Source of the DNA: Bacteroidota bacterium
Lineage (GTDB): Bacteria; Bacteroidota; Bacteroidia; Chitinophagales; Chitinophagaceae
Length of the DNA stretch: 50,355 bases
Reading direction: 5' to 3'
NCBI GenBank assembly: GCA_018266615.1
Contig: JAFEAB010000101.1
Location: forward strand, 1 to 50,355
Part shown: piece after piece, positions 33,695 to 43,741 of the stretch
How positions within the stretch are numbered: the first letter of the stretch is position 1
Layout: every line of letters begins with the position of its first letter
Notes under the pieces: model-generated
Databases searched by the model: none
What the model saw: the letters and a program-made list of their open reading frames with translations, nothing else
What the model was told of the DNA's origin: nothing
Translations under genes and position numbers: made by a program

Positions 33695-36600
33695 TTATAG
33701 TAAAGCCCTGAGTGAAACCCGCCCTATGTGTACCATCCGGGAGGCTCCCGGTTTCCGACCTTCATATTGAACCATCATTTCAATATTGCCGCCTAACCGT
33801 TTTGTAAATTCAACATTCCACAGGTAATTTTTTCCGGGCAACAGACCATCCAGCATAATATAACCCACGGTAGTATTAGCCGCTCCGGAATAGGCCTTAA
33901 ATCGAATTTGATTATAGGTAAACCGGACGTTCAGGCTGCTATTTGAAAGTATATTATATTTTACTTCGGCAGAAAGCGCATGATTTTGAGAAGTTTCCAT
34001 TGAATCGATGCGATTGCGCTTATCCGTAAACGCATAAGAAAGCACGGCCCTCAGGTTTGCACGGTACACGTAGGTGATATTGGGTTCAATCCCATTTTGA
34101 ATAATGCTGTAATTCCTGTTATTAAACTTAACGGAACTGGAAACCAGTTCATTTTTCGTTTGCCTGATCACCGTATTGCTAATAAAATTCCGGCCAAGGT
34201 TTACCCGTATTCTGGCCAGCAGGGTACGCAGGTTTCTACTTTCTACCCCGTAGTTCAACAGCGCCTTACCCGAGGCTTTACTGTGCGTAATTTCAAAACC
34301 CCAAACTGTACTGGTGCGGTTGTAATAAAACGTATTGGCCAGATAGGAATTCAGGTTGATGAGGTTTGTATCTTCCAGGACTTTTGAAAAGGGATTAAAC
34401 AGAAAATGCTTAGTTGCAATAGCTTTTTTGCTGATTTGCAAAGCGGAGGTGCTGCTGGTGCGCTTCAGGAATTTGGCCACGGCGCCTGATCGCGATTTCA
34501 ACAACAATTGCGGATCGAGATCAATGCTGTAATTGAATTGCAAATAATTTGCTTTTACATACTGGTTTCCGGGCGTGTAAACCCGGATGTATTTTTTCTG
34601 GTCCTGGAAAACGGCTTCCTCAAATTCATTCAGTTCGGGAATACCATTTCCGTTGTAATCGATCCATGTATAAACCCCCTGCCCTGCCGGTACTTCTACA
34701 TAGGTAAACTCTCTTTTCTGCTCCTGTCCGGAACCTATTTCATAAAGTGCATTTACTTTTGCAAATCCCTTCCAAACCGACACATAATATTCGGCCCTGC
34801 CCAGCAAACTCTCATCTGCCTTTTGCCTGCTGAGCAATGAATCAACTATTCGGAGATTCCGGTAAGTAAGGTTAAAGCGGAGTTGCTGGTTCTCATTCTT
34901 CAACAATTCCGAATTCACATTAACATTATGACTATAATTTGCCCTTTTCAGGTTTTTCCCTTTGGGCAACTGGTCGTTTCGGTGGGAATAACTGATCCCC
35001 CATTTATTGGGTTTGGTTTCATCCGATTTGAGATACCATTCATATATATTAAATGAAAAACTGGCAGGGGTAAGTGTATCGAAATTTACGCTCCTCAACC
35101 TATTATGTTCGCCGCTGTATTTGAAGCCCGTTTGCCAGTTATGAAATTGGGGAAGGGATTTTTTTACATCGATGGTTGGCCTGAAAAAGTTCCCCTTATT
35201 ATCCCTGCTATTGATATTTACAAGATTCAACTTTTCATAAAAGACCCAATTTTTGTATTTAATTGCCGATTCCAGTATTTGCCTGAATCCCTGATAACCT
35301 TCGCTTCGGGAATAACTGGTAAGTTCATATTTAGTAAAACTATTTTTACTATCAGCCAGTTTTAAGGAAAAGTTTGCCAGGTCTTCATTAGCGGGCAGCA
35401 CATCAAATGGAAGGGTCCAATCTCGCAGGAATTCAACATCCCTTAATCTTTCCAGGGGCTTGAATTTATGGCTTACGTGTTCATATCCTAATATCCCTTC
35501 CAGTATCAGGCTCCTGCCTGCCAGTTTTATGGGCCTGTTATTGTACTGGAGAGATATTTTCCCGGCAAATCCGGCATTATCCGATTTATCTTTTTCTGAA
35601 AAAGTATTCACATCATAGATACTCACGGCGCCCTCCGATTGCAGCTTCACCCATTTATTGAATACATAATCGGCTCCCAAAGAAAAGACCTGTAGCTTTT
35701 TGGGCGTAACGAGGAGGGTAACCGGTTCCCAATCGCCCTGGGGATTGTTATTGGCATCGGGTTGAACCCAATCGAACCGGCGGCCATTTGTAACATCTAT
35801 GCTTTGGCGATAGTTCCCCTTCCCCTGTCCCAAATAAGAAAACCCTACATTATACAAGGTATCATTGGGATTAACTGAATACACATAGATGGAATCGTGG
35901 ATCGTGCCATTATAAAGGGTGTCAATTTTTTTATATAGTACTTTCCCGGTAGAGAAGCTGTCCCTAACCGCACTGGGGTAATAGGCCTTGTTTATACTGT
36001 CTCCCAAGTTGGCGAGAAATTGCTTCTGTGAGGCATCGAGGCTTTGATCGATGGTGGAATTCTTGGCATCCTGGCTCGAGTAGCCCGCTACGTTCAAAAA
36101 AAGTTTATTATTAAAGCTGGTGCCATTCGTTGCGTAAATCTGGGAGTTTAGAAAATTTCTGTCGGAGTATTCGAACTCTACCTGTACCCTGCTGTCTTTG
36201 GTGATGAGTTGCTTTTGCGTAAACGTAATCTCAGCGGTGTTATAATTAATCACATAATCCTGGTCTTCGCCCCGTTGCACCAGGATGCCGTCAATAAATA
36301 CCCTTTCTGTACCGGCAAGCACAACAAAATACAGTTCGTTATTGGCACCGGTGAGGCGGTATGGGCCCTGGTTTCCTTCCACCGGTTTTAACACATTCCG
36401 GGTGAATTTCCCTTTAGCCACCGCACCACTCAGGAGAAATGAATTATTTACCTTCCTTGATATTTTATTATCTATGAGAAAGGAGACTCCCTGTAATCGT
36501 TTATAAAATTTAAGAAAATAGTTCTTGCTTTCCCGGATATCAATATCTCCAAAATTTGCCTGCCAGTTCCGTTTTTTCACCTGGAGGTATATGCGATCAA

Positions 36601-37189
36601 AATCGCGTAATTCCTGGGTATTCCCATCTGGCTGTATAGGGATATTATTGTCGGTAACAGCCGCTGTAAGCTCGAGGCTGTCGCCAATAAACCCATGCAA
36701 CTGCAGGTTCATAGTTGAGTTTACCACGGCGTCCTGGCTATTTCCAAAGGATATGGCTCTTCCGATTGACCCCTCAGATTGCAGGGTGCCAAAATCAAGA
36801 AAGGGGTTGGCTTCCACTTTCCTGCTTTTTACCAGCATGGGGCGTTCGGCAAGGAAATTATACCGTACGCTATCATAATTGAAGCGAAAAACGGGCTCAT
36901 TGAGTCGAAATGGAAAGCGTCTGAAACTCACCGTAACCGAATCGGCAGGAGGTTTAATTAACCAGGTAAGTGTGGCATTGATTTCATCTAATTTATAATT
37001 TTCAGGAAATACGCCGGGGATAACAAAAGTTCCCGGCACCAGGCTTACCGAATCGAGTTTAATTTTTTCGGGGCTGGTACCAATCCTGAATTGCCTGTAA
37101 TTAGGTTTGGGTAAGGAATCGTTTTGTGCGAATACGGCAACTGTGAGGAACAATAATGCAAAAAGGAGGTATATGCGTTTATGGTTCAA
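33695..37189 (-). CDS. Large outer-membrane beta-barrel-like protein, function unknown
   Basis: A 1164-residue exported protein. TTG at 37187-37189 is the only plausible start, since a stop lies three codons upstream. It gives the signal peptide [22 protein letters not shown], cut after Ala21. The region 110-330 contains segments such as [21 protein letters not shown] and [20 protein letters not shown] with [19 protein letters not shown], a domain repeatedly seen in Bacteroidota surface and outer-membrane proteins. The rest alternates aromatic strands with polar loops, like a large barrel. At 844-855 the loop [12 protein letters not shown] resembles a calcium-binding EF-hand. The C-terminus ends with short amphipathic strands. 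It is not SprA by size. A conserved Bacteroidota family is likely, but I cannot name it. It converges on the coiled-coil gene. Confidence 0.75.
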   Translation of the reverse strand: MNHKRIYLLFALLFLTVAVFAQNDSLPKPNYRQFRIGTSPEKIKLDSVSLVPGTFVIPGVFPENYKLDEINATLTWLIKPPADSVTVSFRRFPFRLNEPVFRFNYDSVRYNFLAERPMLVKSRKVEANPFLDFGTLQSEGSIGRAISFGNSQDAVVNSTMNLQLHGFIGDSLELTAAVTDNNIPIQPDGNTQELRDFDRIYLQVKKRNWQANFGDIDIRESKNYFLKFYKRLQGVSFLIDNKISRKVNNSFLLSGAVAKGKFTRNVLKPVEGNQGPYRLTGANNELYFVVLAGTERVFIDGILVQRGEDQDYVINYNTAEITFTQKQLITKDSRVQVEFEYSDRNFLNSQIYATNGTSFNNKLFLNVAGYSSQDAKNSTIDQSLDASQKQFLANLGDSINKAYYPSAVRDSFSTGKVLYKKIDTLYNGTIHDSIYVYSVNPNDTLYNVGFSYLGQGKGNYRQSIDVTNGRRFDWVQPDANNNPQGDWEPVTLLVTPKKLQVFSLGADYVFNKWVKLQSEGAVSIYDVNTFSEKDKSDNAGFAGKISLQYNNRPIKLAGRSLILEGILGYEHVSHKFKPLERLRDVEFLRDWTLPFDVLPANEDLANFSLKLADSKNSFTKYELTSYSRSEGYQGFRQILESAIKYKNWVFYEKLNLVNINSRDNKGNFFRPTIDVKKSLPQFHNWQTGFKYSGEHNRLRSVNFDTLTPASFSFNIYEWYLKSDETKPNKWGISYSHRNDQLPKGKNLKRANYSHNVNVNSELLKNENQQLRFNLTYRNLRIVDSLLSRQKADESLLGRAEYYVSVWKGFAKVNALYEIGSGQEQKREFTYVEVPAGQGVYTWIDYNGNGIPELNEFEEAVFQDQKKYIRVYTPGNQYVKANYLQFNYSIDLDPQLLLKSRSGAVAKFLKRTSSTSALQISKKAIATKHFLFNPFSKVLEDTNLINLNSYLANTFYYNRTSTVWGFEITHSKASGKALLNYGVESRNLRTLLARIRVNLGRNFISNTVIRQTKNELVSSSVKFNNRNYSIIQNGIEPNITYVYRANLRAVLSYAFTDKRNRIDSMETSQNHALSAEVKYNILSNSSLNVRFTYNQIRFKAYSGAANTTVGYIMLDGLLPGKNYLWNVEFTKRLGGNIEMMVQYEGRKPGASRMVHIGRVSLRALL

Positions 37190-37203
37190 ATGCAGTGGTT
37201 ATT

Positions 37204-37211
37204 CAAAATTA
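37204..37211 (-). promoter_or_regulatory. Predicted -7 box before the large outer-membrane protein gene
   Basis: On the minus strand TAATTTTG matches TAnnTTTG exactly, 14 bp before the TTG start, implying a very short leader. It also supports the TTG as the true start. No -33 match was seen. Confidence 0.3.
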
Positions 37212-37250
37212 ATATAACCCTTAAAATGGTCATTCAGGAAGTGTCTGAAA

Positions 37251-37280
37251 ATAAAAATACCTCCTTTAGCCAGGAGGTAT
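37251..37280 (-). terminator. Intrinsic terminator after the sdhCAB operon
   Basis: On the minus strand ATACCTCC, an 8-nt loop, GGAGGTAT and then TTTTTATTTT. It begins 21 bp after the sdhB stop. Confidence 0.85.
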
Positions 37281-37301
37281 CCAAAATTAATGAAGTATGG
37301 A

Positions 37302-38069
37302 TCAGGAATCACTGTCGTTGAGCCCGGCATGAAGGTATTCGCTGTTTAATTTGGCAATGTACGCCACCGAAATTCCCTTGGGACATTCCGCTTCGCAGGC
37401 ATAGGTATTGGAGCAACTTCCAAATCCTTCTTTATCCATCTGGGCCACCATATTTAATGCCCGGGTTTCCCGTTCCGGCTCTCCTTGCGGAAGCAGGGCA
37501 AGTTGGGAAACTTTGGCGCCCACAAATAACATGGCGCTTCCATTTTTGCAGGCAGCAACGCAGGCCCCGCAACCAATACAGGCGGCTGCATCAAATGCTG
37601 CATCGGCATAACGTTTATCTACAGGTATTGAGTTTGCATCTACGGCATTACCCGTATTAACACTAATATACCCACCCGCCTGAATAATACGGTCGAAGGC
37701 GGAACGATCAACTACCAGGTCTTTAATAACGGGGAAAGCACGGCTTCGCCAGGGTTCTACCACAATGGTATCGCCATCCTTAAACGCACGCATGTGAAGC
37801 TGGCAGGTAGTAGTTTTTGCCCAGGGGCCATGGGGCTGGCCATTTATATACATACTGCATGCGCCACAAATGCCTTCCCGGCAGTCGTGATCGAATGCGA
37901 TGGGTTCTTTTCCATCATTAATCAGGGATTCATTCAACACATCAAACACTTCGAGGATACTCATTTCAGAAGAAACGTCTTTTACCTGGTAGGTTTCGAG
38001 GTTGCCTTTTGCTTTACTATCTTTCTGCCGCCAAACTTTCAGCGTCAGGTTCATGTGGTAATGTTCCAT
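37302..38069 (-). CDS. sdhB: Succinate dehydrogenase / fumarate reductase iron-sulfur subunit
   Basis: Carries electrons from the flavin in SdhA to the membrane quinone. The 255-residue protein has a 2Fe-2S site with Cys63, Cys68, Cys71 and Cys89. It also has Cys164, 167, 170 and 174 and Cys219, 225 and 229 for the 4Fe-4S and 3Fe-4S clusters, with CPKGI after the last. The ATG at 38069 is used, though a second ATG 15 bp later ([10 protein letters not shown]) fits equally well. It is the last gene of sdhCAB, 35 bp after sdhA, and is followed by an intrinsic terminator. Together with sdhA and the five-helix cytochrome b it forms a type-B complex II. Confidence 0.97.
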   Translation of the reverse strand: MEHYHMNLTLKVWRQKDSKAKGNLETYQVKDVSSEMSILEVFDVLNESLINDGKEPIAFDHDCREGICGACSMYINGQPHGPWAKTTTCQLHMRAFKDGDTIVVEPWRSRAFPVIKDLVVDRSAFDRIIQAGGYISVNTGNAVDANSIPVDKRYADAAFDAAACIGCGACVAACKNGSAMLFVGAKVSQLALLPQGEPERETRALNMVAQMDKEGFGSCSNTYACEAECPKGISVAYIAKLNSEYLHAGLNDSDS

Positions 38070-38104
38070 ATTATAGTTTTTCCGGCTATGCCGTAATCAA
38101 GATA

Positions 38105-40081
38105 TTATTTATAGCTTCTTTGTGTGGGTTTAACGATTTCAAAATCGAGGGGTTCCTTATGCAATTCCCAATTTTCATCACTTTTAAATTCCCAGGCTGC
38201 TACGTAGCTGAAATTAGCATCATCTCTTTTGGCTTCCCCTTCATCCGTCTGGCTTTCTTCCCTGAAATGACCTCCGCAACTTTCCCTGCGGTGCAGGGCA
38301 TCAATACACATCAGTTCGCCCATTTCCAGGAAATCGCCCACCCGGCCTGCTTTATCCAGTTCGGGGTTGAATTCATTAATTTCTCCGGGGATCCGCACAT
38401 TACTCCAAAATTCTTTTCTCAGCGCTTTAATTTCTTCCACGGCTTCTTTCAGTCCTTTTTCATTCCTCGCCATACCGCATTTGTTCCACATTATTTTTCC
38501 CAGGCGTTTATGAAAGCTTTCCACCGATTCTGTTCCTTTAATACCCATCAATTTTTCGATTCGGTTTCGAACGGTATTCTCGGCTTCTTCAAAGGCAGGA
38601 TGCGAGGTGGGAATTGCGGGAGTGCGAATTTCACCTGCCAGGTAATTTCCCAGGGTGTAAGGAATTACGAAATACCCGTCGGCAAGCCCCTGCATTAATG
38701 CAGATGCGCCCAACCGGTTGGCACCATGATCGGAAAAATTAGCTTCTCCAAGGGCATATAAGCCGGGAACCGTGGTTTGCAATTCATAATCCACCCATAA
38801 TCCTCCCATGGTGTAATGCACGGCAGGGTAAATCCGCATGGGTTGATTATAGGGATTTTCGCCGGTGATCTTTTCATACATTTCGAAAAGGTTACCATAT
38901 TTTTCTTCCACCACTTTTTTACCCAGGGTAACCATAGTATCCTGGTCGGGGTTATGATTTCCTGCTTTACCGGCTTCAATCTTACCGTAACGGATAATCG
39001 CATCTTTAAAATCCAGGTAAACAGCCATTTTGGTGGTACCTACACCATATCCTTCATCGCACCTTTCTTTTGCTGCCCTGGAAGCCACATCGCGGGGTAC
39101 CAGGTTACCAAAGGCAGGATACCGGCGTTCGAGATAATAATCCCTTTCCTCATCCGGGATATCCTGTGGTTTACGGGTTTCATCCTTCTTTTTTGGAACC
39201 CATATACGTCCGTCATTTCGAAGGCTTTCACTCATTAAGGTCAGTTTACTCTGGTGATCGCCACTCACCGGGATACAGGTGGGGTGTATTTGAGTAAAGC
39301 AGGGATTTCCAAAAAATGCTCCTTTTCGGTGTGCTTTCCAGGCAGCGGTAACATTACTGCCCATGGCATTGGTAGATAAATAAAATACATTTCCATACCC
39401 ACCGCTGCACAATAATACAGCGTGGCCAAAGTGCCTTTCAATTTTACCCGAAACGAGGTCTCGGGCTATTATTCCACGGGCTTTCCCATCAATAACAACT
39501 ACATCTAACATTTCGTGGCGGGAAAACATTTCTACCTTACCCAGGGCCACCTGCCTTTCGAGCGCACTGTATGCGCCTAACAGGAGTTGCTGGCCCGTTT
39601 GTCCGGCTGCATAAAAAGTGCGTTGCACCTGCACACCGCCAAAAGAACGATTGCTTAGCAATCCGCCATATTCCCGGGCAAAAGGAACTCCCTGTGCCAC
39701 ACACTGATCGATGATAGCGGCACTTACTTCTGCCAGCCGGTAAACATTGGCTTCCCTCGATCGGTAATCGCCACCTTTCACGGTATCGTAAAATAAACGA
39801 AATACCGAATCGCCATCATTCTGGTAATTTTTGGCCGCATTTATTCCTCCCTGGGCGGCAATACTGTGTGCCCGGCGCGGGCTATCCTGAAAACAAAATG
39901 CTTTTACACTATAACCCATTTCTGCAAGTGAGGCTGCTGCCGATGCGCCGGCCAAACCAGTACCAATCACGATCACTTCCAGTTTTCGTTTATTAGCCGG
40001 GTTTACGAGGTTTACATGGCCTTTGTAATCCGTCCATTTTTCGGCCATAGCACCTTCCGGAATCTTAGCTTCTAACGACAT
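38105..40081 (-). CDS. sdhA: Succinate dehydrogenase / fumarate reductase flavoprotein subunit
   Basis: Catalytic subunit oxidising succinate to fumarate (or the reverse) with FAD. The 658-residue protein shows the Rossmann [17 protein letters not shown] motif and, 30 residues later, [16 protein letters not shown] with the His that binds FAD covalently. Substrate and catalytic segments include [45 protein letters not shown] and [17 protein letters not shown]. It lies between sdhC and sdhB in one operon. The ATG is at 40081, 39 bp after the sdhC stop. Length fits the longer type-B flavoproteins found in Bacteroidota and Campylobacterota. Confidence 0.98.
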   Translation of the reverse strand: MSLEAKIPEGAMAEKWTDYKGHVNLVNPANKRKLEVIVIGTGLAGASAAASLAEMGYSVKAFCFQDSPRRAHSIAAQGGINAAKNYQNDGDSVFRLFYDTVKGGDYRSREANVYRLAEVSAAIIDQCVAQGVPFAREYGGLLSNRSFGGVQVQRTFYAAGQTGQQLLLGAYSALERQVALGKVEMFSRHEMLDVVVIDGKARGIIARDLVSGKIERHFGHAVLLCSGGYGNVFYLSTNAMGSNVTAAWKAHRKGAFFGNPCFTQIHPTCIPVSGDHQSKLTLMSESLRNDGRIWVPKKKDETRKPQDIPDEERDYYLERRYPAFGNLVPRDVASRAAKERCDEGYGVGTTKMAVYLDFKDAIIRYGKIEAGKAGNHNPDQDTMVTLGKKVVEEKYGNLFEMYEKITGENPYNQPMRIYPAVHYTMGGLWVDYELQTTVPGLYALGEANFSDHGANRLGASALMQGLADGYFVIPYTLGNYLAGEIRTPAIPTSHPAFEEAENTVRNRIEKLMGIKGTESVESFHKRLGKIMWNKCGMARNEKGLKEAVEEIKALRKEFWSNVRIPGEINEFNPELDKAGRVGDFLEMGELMCIDALHRRESCGGHFREESQTDEGEAKRDDANFSYVAAWEFKSDENWELHKEPLDFEIVKPTQRSYK

Positions 40082-40120
40082 ATTGTTCTTTTCGGTTTAA
40101 TCAGTTTACAATGAATTAAT

Positions 40121-40834
40121 TTATTTCACCCAATCGAAATACATAGCAATGGGCATAGAAGCAAACAACAGGCATATAACTAATGAATAAACGAAGCCTG
40201 CTGATTTAATAATGGGAGTGTACCTTTTATGATTTAGTCCAAAGGTTTGGAATGCACTTTGAAACCCATGCAATAAATGCCAAAAAAGGGAAATAACACC
40301 CAAAACATAAATAACGACCGGGGCCAAATTACCCCGGAATACCATTTGCATCCGTTGAAACAGGTTATGCGCTTCTTCATTTGAGTAGGTGAAAAGCTGT
40401 GTTTCTTCCAGTGGAGTTATATTTCCCAAACCACCAAAACGGGATGGCACCCAAAAATGATAGAGGTGTACCACCAGAAAAAGAAGGATGAGGGTTCCCA
40501 ACAAGCCCATGCTCCGGCTATACCAGGTGCTGTTCCTATTGGGGCGGCTCATGGCATATCCCACAGGGCGGGCGGCTTTGTTTTTTATCACCACCATGAT
40601 TCCCTGAACGATGTGCAAAAGTAGGAACACAAAAAGCCCCACCTCCAACACATGCAGGATCAGGTTAGTGCCCATAAATTTTGCCCAATGATTAAATGTT
40701 TCGCCACCATCATTGAAGAAGATCATGGCATTAATGGCGCAATGGACTATCAAAAATGTGATGAGAAAAAATCCCGTGGCGCCCATTGTAAACTTTCTGC
40801 CAATGGCAGTTCCGAAGAAATGTTTCCAGGTCAT
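40121..40834 (-). CDS. sdhC: Succinate dehydrogenase cytochrome b subunit (five-helix type)
   Basis: Membrane anchor that binds two haems and the quinone. The start is the ATG at 40832-40834 (237 residues). The TTG 9 bp upstream is less likely. Five hydrophobic helices can be seen, with candidate haem-ligand His residues in helix I (ITFLIVHCAIN), helix II (LHVLEVGLFVFLLLHIVQG), helix III (LFLVVHLYHFW) and helix IV (LFWHLLHGFQSAF). A single fused five-helix subunit instead of separate SdhC and SdhD defines type-B complex II. It is first in the sdhCAB operon, with a predicted promoter about 30 bp upstream. Confidence 0.94.
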   Translation of the reverse strand: MTWKHFFGTAIGRKFTMGATGFFLITFLIVHCAINAMIFFNDGGETFNHWAKFMGTNLILHVLEVGLFVFLLLHIVQGIMVVIKNKAARPVGYAMSRPNRNSTWYSRSMGLLGTLILLFLVVHLYHFWVPSRFGGLGNITPLEETQLFTYSNEEAHNLFQRMQMVFRGNLAPVVIYVLGVISLFWHLLHGFQSAFQTFGLNHKRYTPIIKSAGFVYSLVICLLFASMPIAMYFDWVK

Positions 40835-40863
40835 AATTAGCAATACTGTTAAATAAGATGTTA

Positions 40864-40895
40864 CAAATTTAACATTTGCAAAATAAAACCTCCAA
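40864..40895 (-). promoter_or_regulatory. Predicted sdhCAB promoter
   Basis: On the minus strand TTGG (40895-40892), a 20-bp spacer and TAAATTTG (40871-40864). The -7 box is exact and the -33 box has one mismatch to TTTG. It implies a leader of about 22 nt before the sdhC ATG. Confidence 0.5.
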
Positions 40896-40925
40896 GTTAT
40901 TTACATGATTATGGTAAGCCGGTAT

Positions 40926-41549
40926 TTACCGGAGCCTGCGCTGCATTTCTCCATCAATAAAGGCAAACACGGCTTCCGGCTTCAGCGTCCGCCATTCCAG
41001 CAGATAAAGGAGTTCAATATATCGTGTAATCCGGGCTTTAGTGAAATCGTGCTTACTATGCTCCGGAAGATTGAGAATAACCACCCATCCATTATCTTCT
41101 TCTAATTGTTCAAACCATTCTTCATAATAACTGTCATCGCTCGAATGAAAGTTCAAAATATTATCTCCGATAATAATAAAACGACGGATACCCGCTTTAA
41201 ACAAGTGGTCTGTCACTTCCCTTCGCAGCGTCATAATATCATTTTCAATGGCATCATTCCATTCGCCCAAAAGTTCGATGATGGCATACCCCTGGTCATA
41301 ATCGGTAAACAACAATTTCATATAGAGGGTACGGGAACCAAAATCATCCCATTGGGGATGGATATAAAAATTATAGATAACCTGGGTAAATTCAAATTCG
41401 TTGTACTCCCGTCCGTAAAATGGGGAGGCGGGGTCCTCTTCTGCAACATATAAGTGCCGCCAATTGAAATATGGTTCTATATCCTGCATAGTAAACTGGA
41501 TGGGGTACCATTCCCCTTCCGATACAAAGTTCAAAAATTTTTCACACAA
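40926..41549 (-). CDS. Conserved-looking soluble protein, function unknown
   Basis: A 207-residue acidic, aromatic-rich protein without signal peptide or membrane helix. Features include EPYFNWRHLYVAEEDPASPFYGREYNEFEFTQ (in pieces), a central FGSRTLYMKLLFTDYDQGYAIIELLGEW and a Rossmann-like strand-turn RRFIIIGDNILNF before WVVILNLPEH. The pattern suggests an alpha/beta domain. I do not recognise the family. The listed start is a TTG that lies inside the T-run of the upstream gene's terminator. An ATG at 41487-41489 would give 187 residues, but the stretch before it looks like protein. It stands alone between sdhC and the T9SS gene. Confidence 0.7.
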   Translation of the reverse strand: MCEKFLNFVSEGEWYPIQFTMQDIEPYFNWRHLYVAEEDPASPFYGREYNEFEFTQVIYNFYIHPQWDDFGSRTLYMKLLFTDYDQGYAIIELLGEWNDAIENDIMTLRREVTDHLFKAGIRRFIIIGDNILNFHSSDDSYYEEWFEQLEEDNGWVVILNLPEHSKHDFTKARITRYIELLYLLEWRTLKPEAVFAFIDGEMQRRLR

Positions 41550-41576
41550 AAAAGAGGCTACCGTAATGATAGCCTC
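41548..41576 (-). terminator. Intrinsic terminator after the T9SS cargo gene
   Basis: On the minus strand GAGGCTA (41576-41570), a 9-nt loop, TAGCCTC (41560-41554) and then six T residues. It lies 25 bp after the stop of the gene at 41602. The T-run runs into the possible TTG start of the next gene. Confidence 0.85.
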
Positions 41577-41601
41577 CTACTTATTAACCCAAAATTATTT
41601 G

Positions 41602-42852
41602 CTATTGAATCAATACTTTTTCGGTAATCACATTATGCCGGGATGCATCCAGTACGTTTACCATATACATGCCTCTTGCCAGATTGGCCGGTACATTAAT
41701 TGATTGCAACTGGCCCCCTTTGGTAATACTCACCTTGCGGGTAAGGATCACACGGCCGGCCAGGTCGGATAAAACCACCGAATAATTTCCATCGGCCTTT
41801 TCATCAAATAATATATTGAATTTATTTGTGGTGATGGGGTTAGGATAGATCCGGGTACCTGCATTTGAACTCAGGGTATTCAATTTTGAATCCGACATGT
41901 CAAATTTATTTACAGCATCGGCTTCTTTTTGAAGTAAAAGGTTTGAACCGGCAAGGTCTGAGGCATTGAATTGCTTATCGGATCCTTCCAATTTAATGGC
42001 ATTAAAATTATCGAGAGAAAATTTATAATACCCGTCAAATACATTGGCACTGGCAATAACAATTTCTCCTTCCTTATTCACTGCTGCGGCATTGGTGGAA
42101 TAGCCTGCGGGCAGGCCGTTAATATTTCCGATGTGCAGGGTGTTCCGGGTTTCCAAATTCACCTTAAACACCATGTGGTTAGCCGAAATGATATACAGGT
42201 TGCCAAAGGCATCTGCCAGCATATCACCACCCCAACTGGTGCACTTATTATGAACCGAAATCCCTTTATTGGATTCATCATCCATCAACGCTCCGAGATC
42301 GGTAATTACCGGATGCCGGCCTGTGGTAAACCGGAAGAGGTGATTCCCGTCGTTACTGATAGCATAGCCATTTCCATCGGCGCCTATTACCATGCGGGTA
42401 ATATTGGCTCCTTCATCGGCACTGGATGAAGCGGAACGCAGCATGTCGGAACAAAGGGTATAAAACCGGGGCGTTTTCTGGCCTTCATTAAGATCGAGCC
42501 AGCGAAGCTCACCCATACGCATAGGTGTAAAAAATAATTTATTGGTTCTTTTATCAAATGCTGCCGCTGCAACAAAGGTGGCAGTTGGGTAATCCCTGGA
42601 TCCAAAAACATTGGCGGTGGCAGTTTGGTCAACCGTCTTTTTGGTGGCCACATCCGTCATTTGGTATGGTGTAATACTGCGTTCAAATACGGTATTCACT
42701 ACCTGGCCGGTACCCAGGTCCACTTCGCGGATGTTCATCCACTTAAAATCATTCACACCGCTTCCGGTAATCGCGTAGGCTTTGTCTGATTGGGCAGAAG
42801 AAGCAAGGGAAGCAACCAAAAACCCTGAGGTGAGTAGAATTTTGATGTTCAT
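41602..42852 (-). CDS. Secreted T9SS cargo protein with beta-propeller-like body
   Basis: A 416-residue protein with a signal peptide (MNIKILLTSGFLVASLASSAQ, cleaved near residue 19-21). A body of beta-strand repeats (for example NKLFFTPMRMGELRWLDLNE, VIGADGNGYAISNDGNHLFRF, DAFGNLYIISANHMVFKVNL) suggests a propeller. The last 80 or so residues form a type A sorting domain: RIYPNPITTNKFNI, then GNYSVVLSDLAGRVILTRKV, SINVPANLARGMYMVNVLD and a closing KVLIQ. Such domains direct export through the type IX system and attachment to the cell surface. The gene is followed by an intrinsic terminator, and murQ lies upstream on the same strand. The ligand is unknown. The T9SS machinery itself is not in the window. 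Confidence 0.93.
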   Translation of the reverse strand: MNIKILLTSGFLVASLASSAQSDKAYAITGSGVNDFKWMNIREVDLGTGQVVNTVFERSITPYQMTDVATKKTVDQTATANVFGSRDYPTATFVAAAAFDKRTNKLFFTPMRMGELRWLDLNEGQKTPRFYTLCSDMLRSASSSADEGANITRMVIGADGNGYAISNDGNHLFRFTTGRHPVITDLGALMDDESNKGISVHNKCTSWGGDMLADAFGNLYIISANHMVFKVNLETRNTLHIGNINGLPAGYSTNAAAVNKEGEIVIASANVFDGYYKFSLDNFNAIKLEGSDKQFNASDLAGSNLLLQKEADAVNKFDMSDSKLNTLSSNAGTRIYPNPITTNKFNILFDEKADGNYSVVLSDLAGRVILTRKVSITKGGQLQSINVPANLARGMYMVNVLDASRHNVITEKVLIQ

Positions 42853-42918
42853 AAGTCTTGTTTTAAAGATTATAGCTGCACTAATTTAAGGCAAAGTTTG
42901 TTTTGGTTCAAATCTTTT

Positions 42919-43734
42919 TTATCGGTGGTATGCTTCTATTGCCTTTTTCACAGATCCGTGTTTTTCAAGAAGTTCGCGCGCCTGATTGATATTGGATATG
43001 CCAAGTTCCTCCATAATAATTTGGATTCCGCGCCAGACAAGTTTTTGGTTTAAGGGCTGAAGGTTAATCATTTTATTACCGGAAATTTTACCAAGAGAAA
43101 TCATTACGGACGTACTGATCATATTCAATACCATTTTTTGTGCAGTGGCGGCTTTCATCCGGGTACTGCCGGTAAGCGCTTCAGGCCCGGTAATAACTTC
43201 CACCGGGAAATGGGCGATTGAAGTTATCGGACTCTCCGGGTTATTGCACAGGGCCCCGGTTGGGATACCACCCTCCCGGCAGGCTTTAAGAGCATGGAAA
43301 ACAAAGGGCGTTTCGCCGGATGCACTTATACCTATAACAAAATCATTACTTGAAACGCCTCTTTCCTGTAACGCCTGCCATCCGGTTTCTGCATCATCCT
43401 CTGCCCCTTCCACCGCCGATGTGATGGCTTTTTGACCACCTGCAATAATTCCCTGTACCATCTGATCAGAAACCCCAAAGCTGGGAGGCATTTCACTGGC
43501 ATCCAACAGGCCCAGTCTGCCACTGGTACCGGCTCCCAAATAAAATAACCGCCCCCCTCCCCGAAGCTTTTCCGCCACCGCTTCGGCCAGCCGTGAAATT
43601 TGTGGAATCGCGCATGTTACGGCACTGGCAACTGTTTTATCCTCGTTATTCAGAATAGAAATTATTTCCTTAATACTTTTTTCAGAAAGGTCAGGATAGG
43701 GAGAATTGGCTTCTGTAATCTTTTGGAATGACAT
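42919..43734 (-). CDS. murQ: N-acetylmuramic acid 6-phosphate etherase
   Basis: Cytoplasmic lyase in murein recycling that removes the lactyl ether from MurNAc 6-phosphate, giving GlcNAc 6-phosphate. The 271-residue protein has the SIS phosphosugar fold: GRLFYLGAGTSGRLGLLDASE with Glu81, and AITSAVEGAEDDAETGW with catalytic Glu109 or Glu112. FVIGISASGETPFV and ALTGSTRMKAATAQKMVLNM follow in the second half. It is slightly shorter than the 298-residue E. coli protein. The ATG at 43734 is 7 bp after the stop of the sugar-kinase gene, so the two form an operon that phosphorylates MurNAc and then opens it. Confidence 0.96.
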   Translation of the reverse strand: MSFQKITEANSPYPDLSEKSIKEIISILNNEDKTVASAVTCAIPQISRLAEAVAEKLRGGGRLFYLGAGTSGRLGLLDASEMPPSFGVSDQMVQGIIAGGQKAITSAVEGAEDDAETGWQALQERGVSSNDFVIGISASGETPFVFHALKACREGGIPTGALCNNPESPITSIAHFPVEVITGPEALTGSTRMKAATAQKMVLNMISTSVMISLGKISGNKMINLQPLNQKLVWRGIQIIMEELGISNINQARELLEKHGSVKKAIEAYHR

Positions 43735-43741
43735 AAATTGA

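Noticed and set aside
42898..42922. tRNA T-arm-like sequence GGTTCAAATC
   Set aside because: No acceptor, D or anticodon stem can be formed around it, and it lies at the murQ stop codon.
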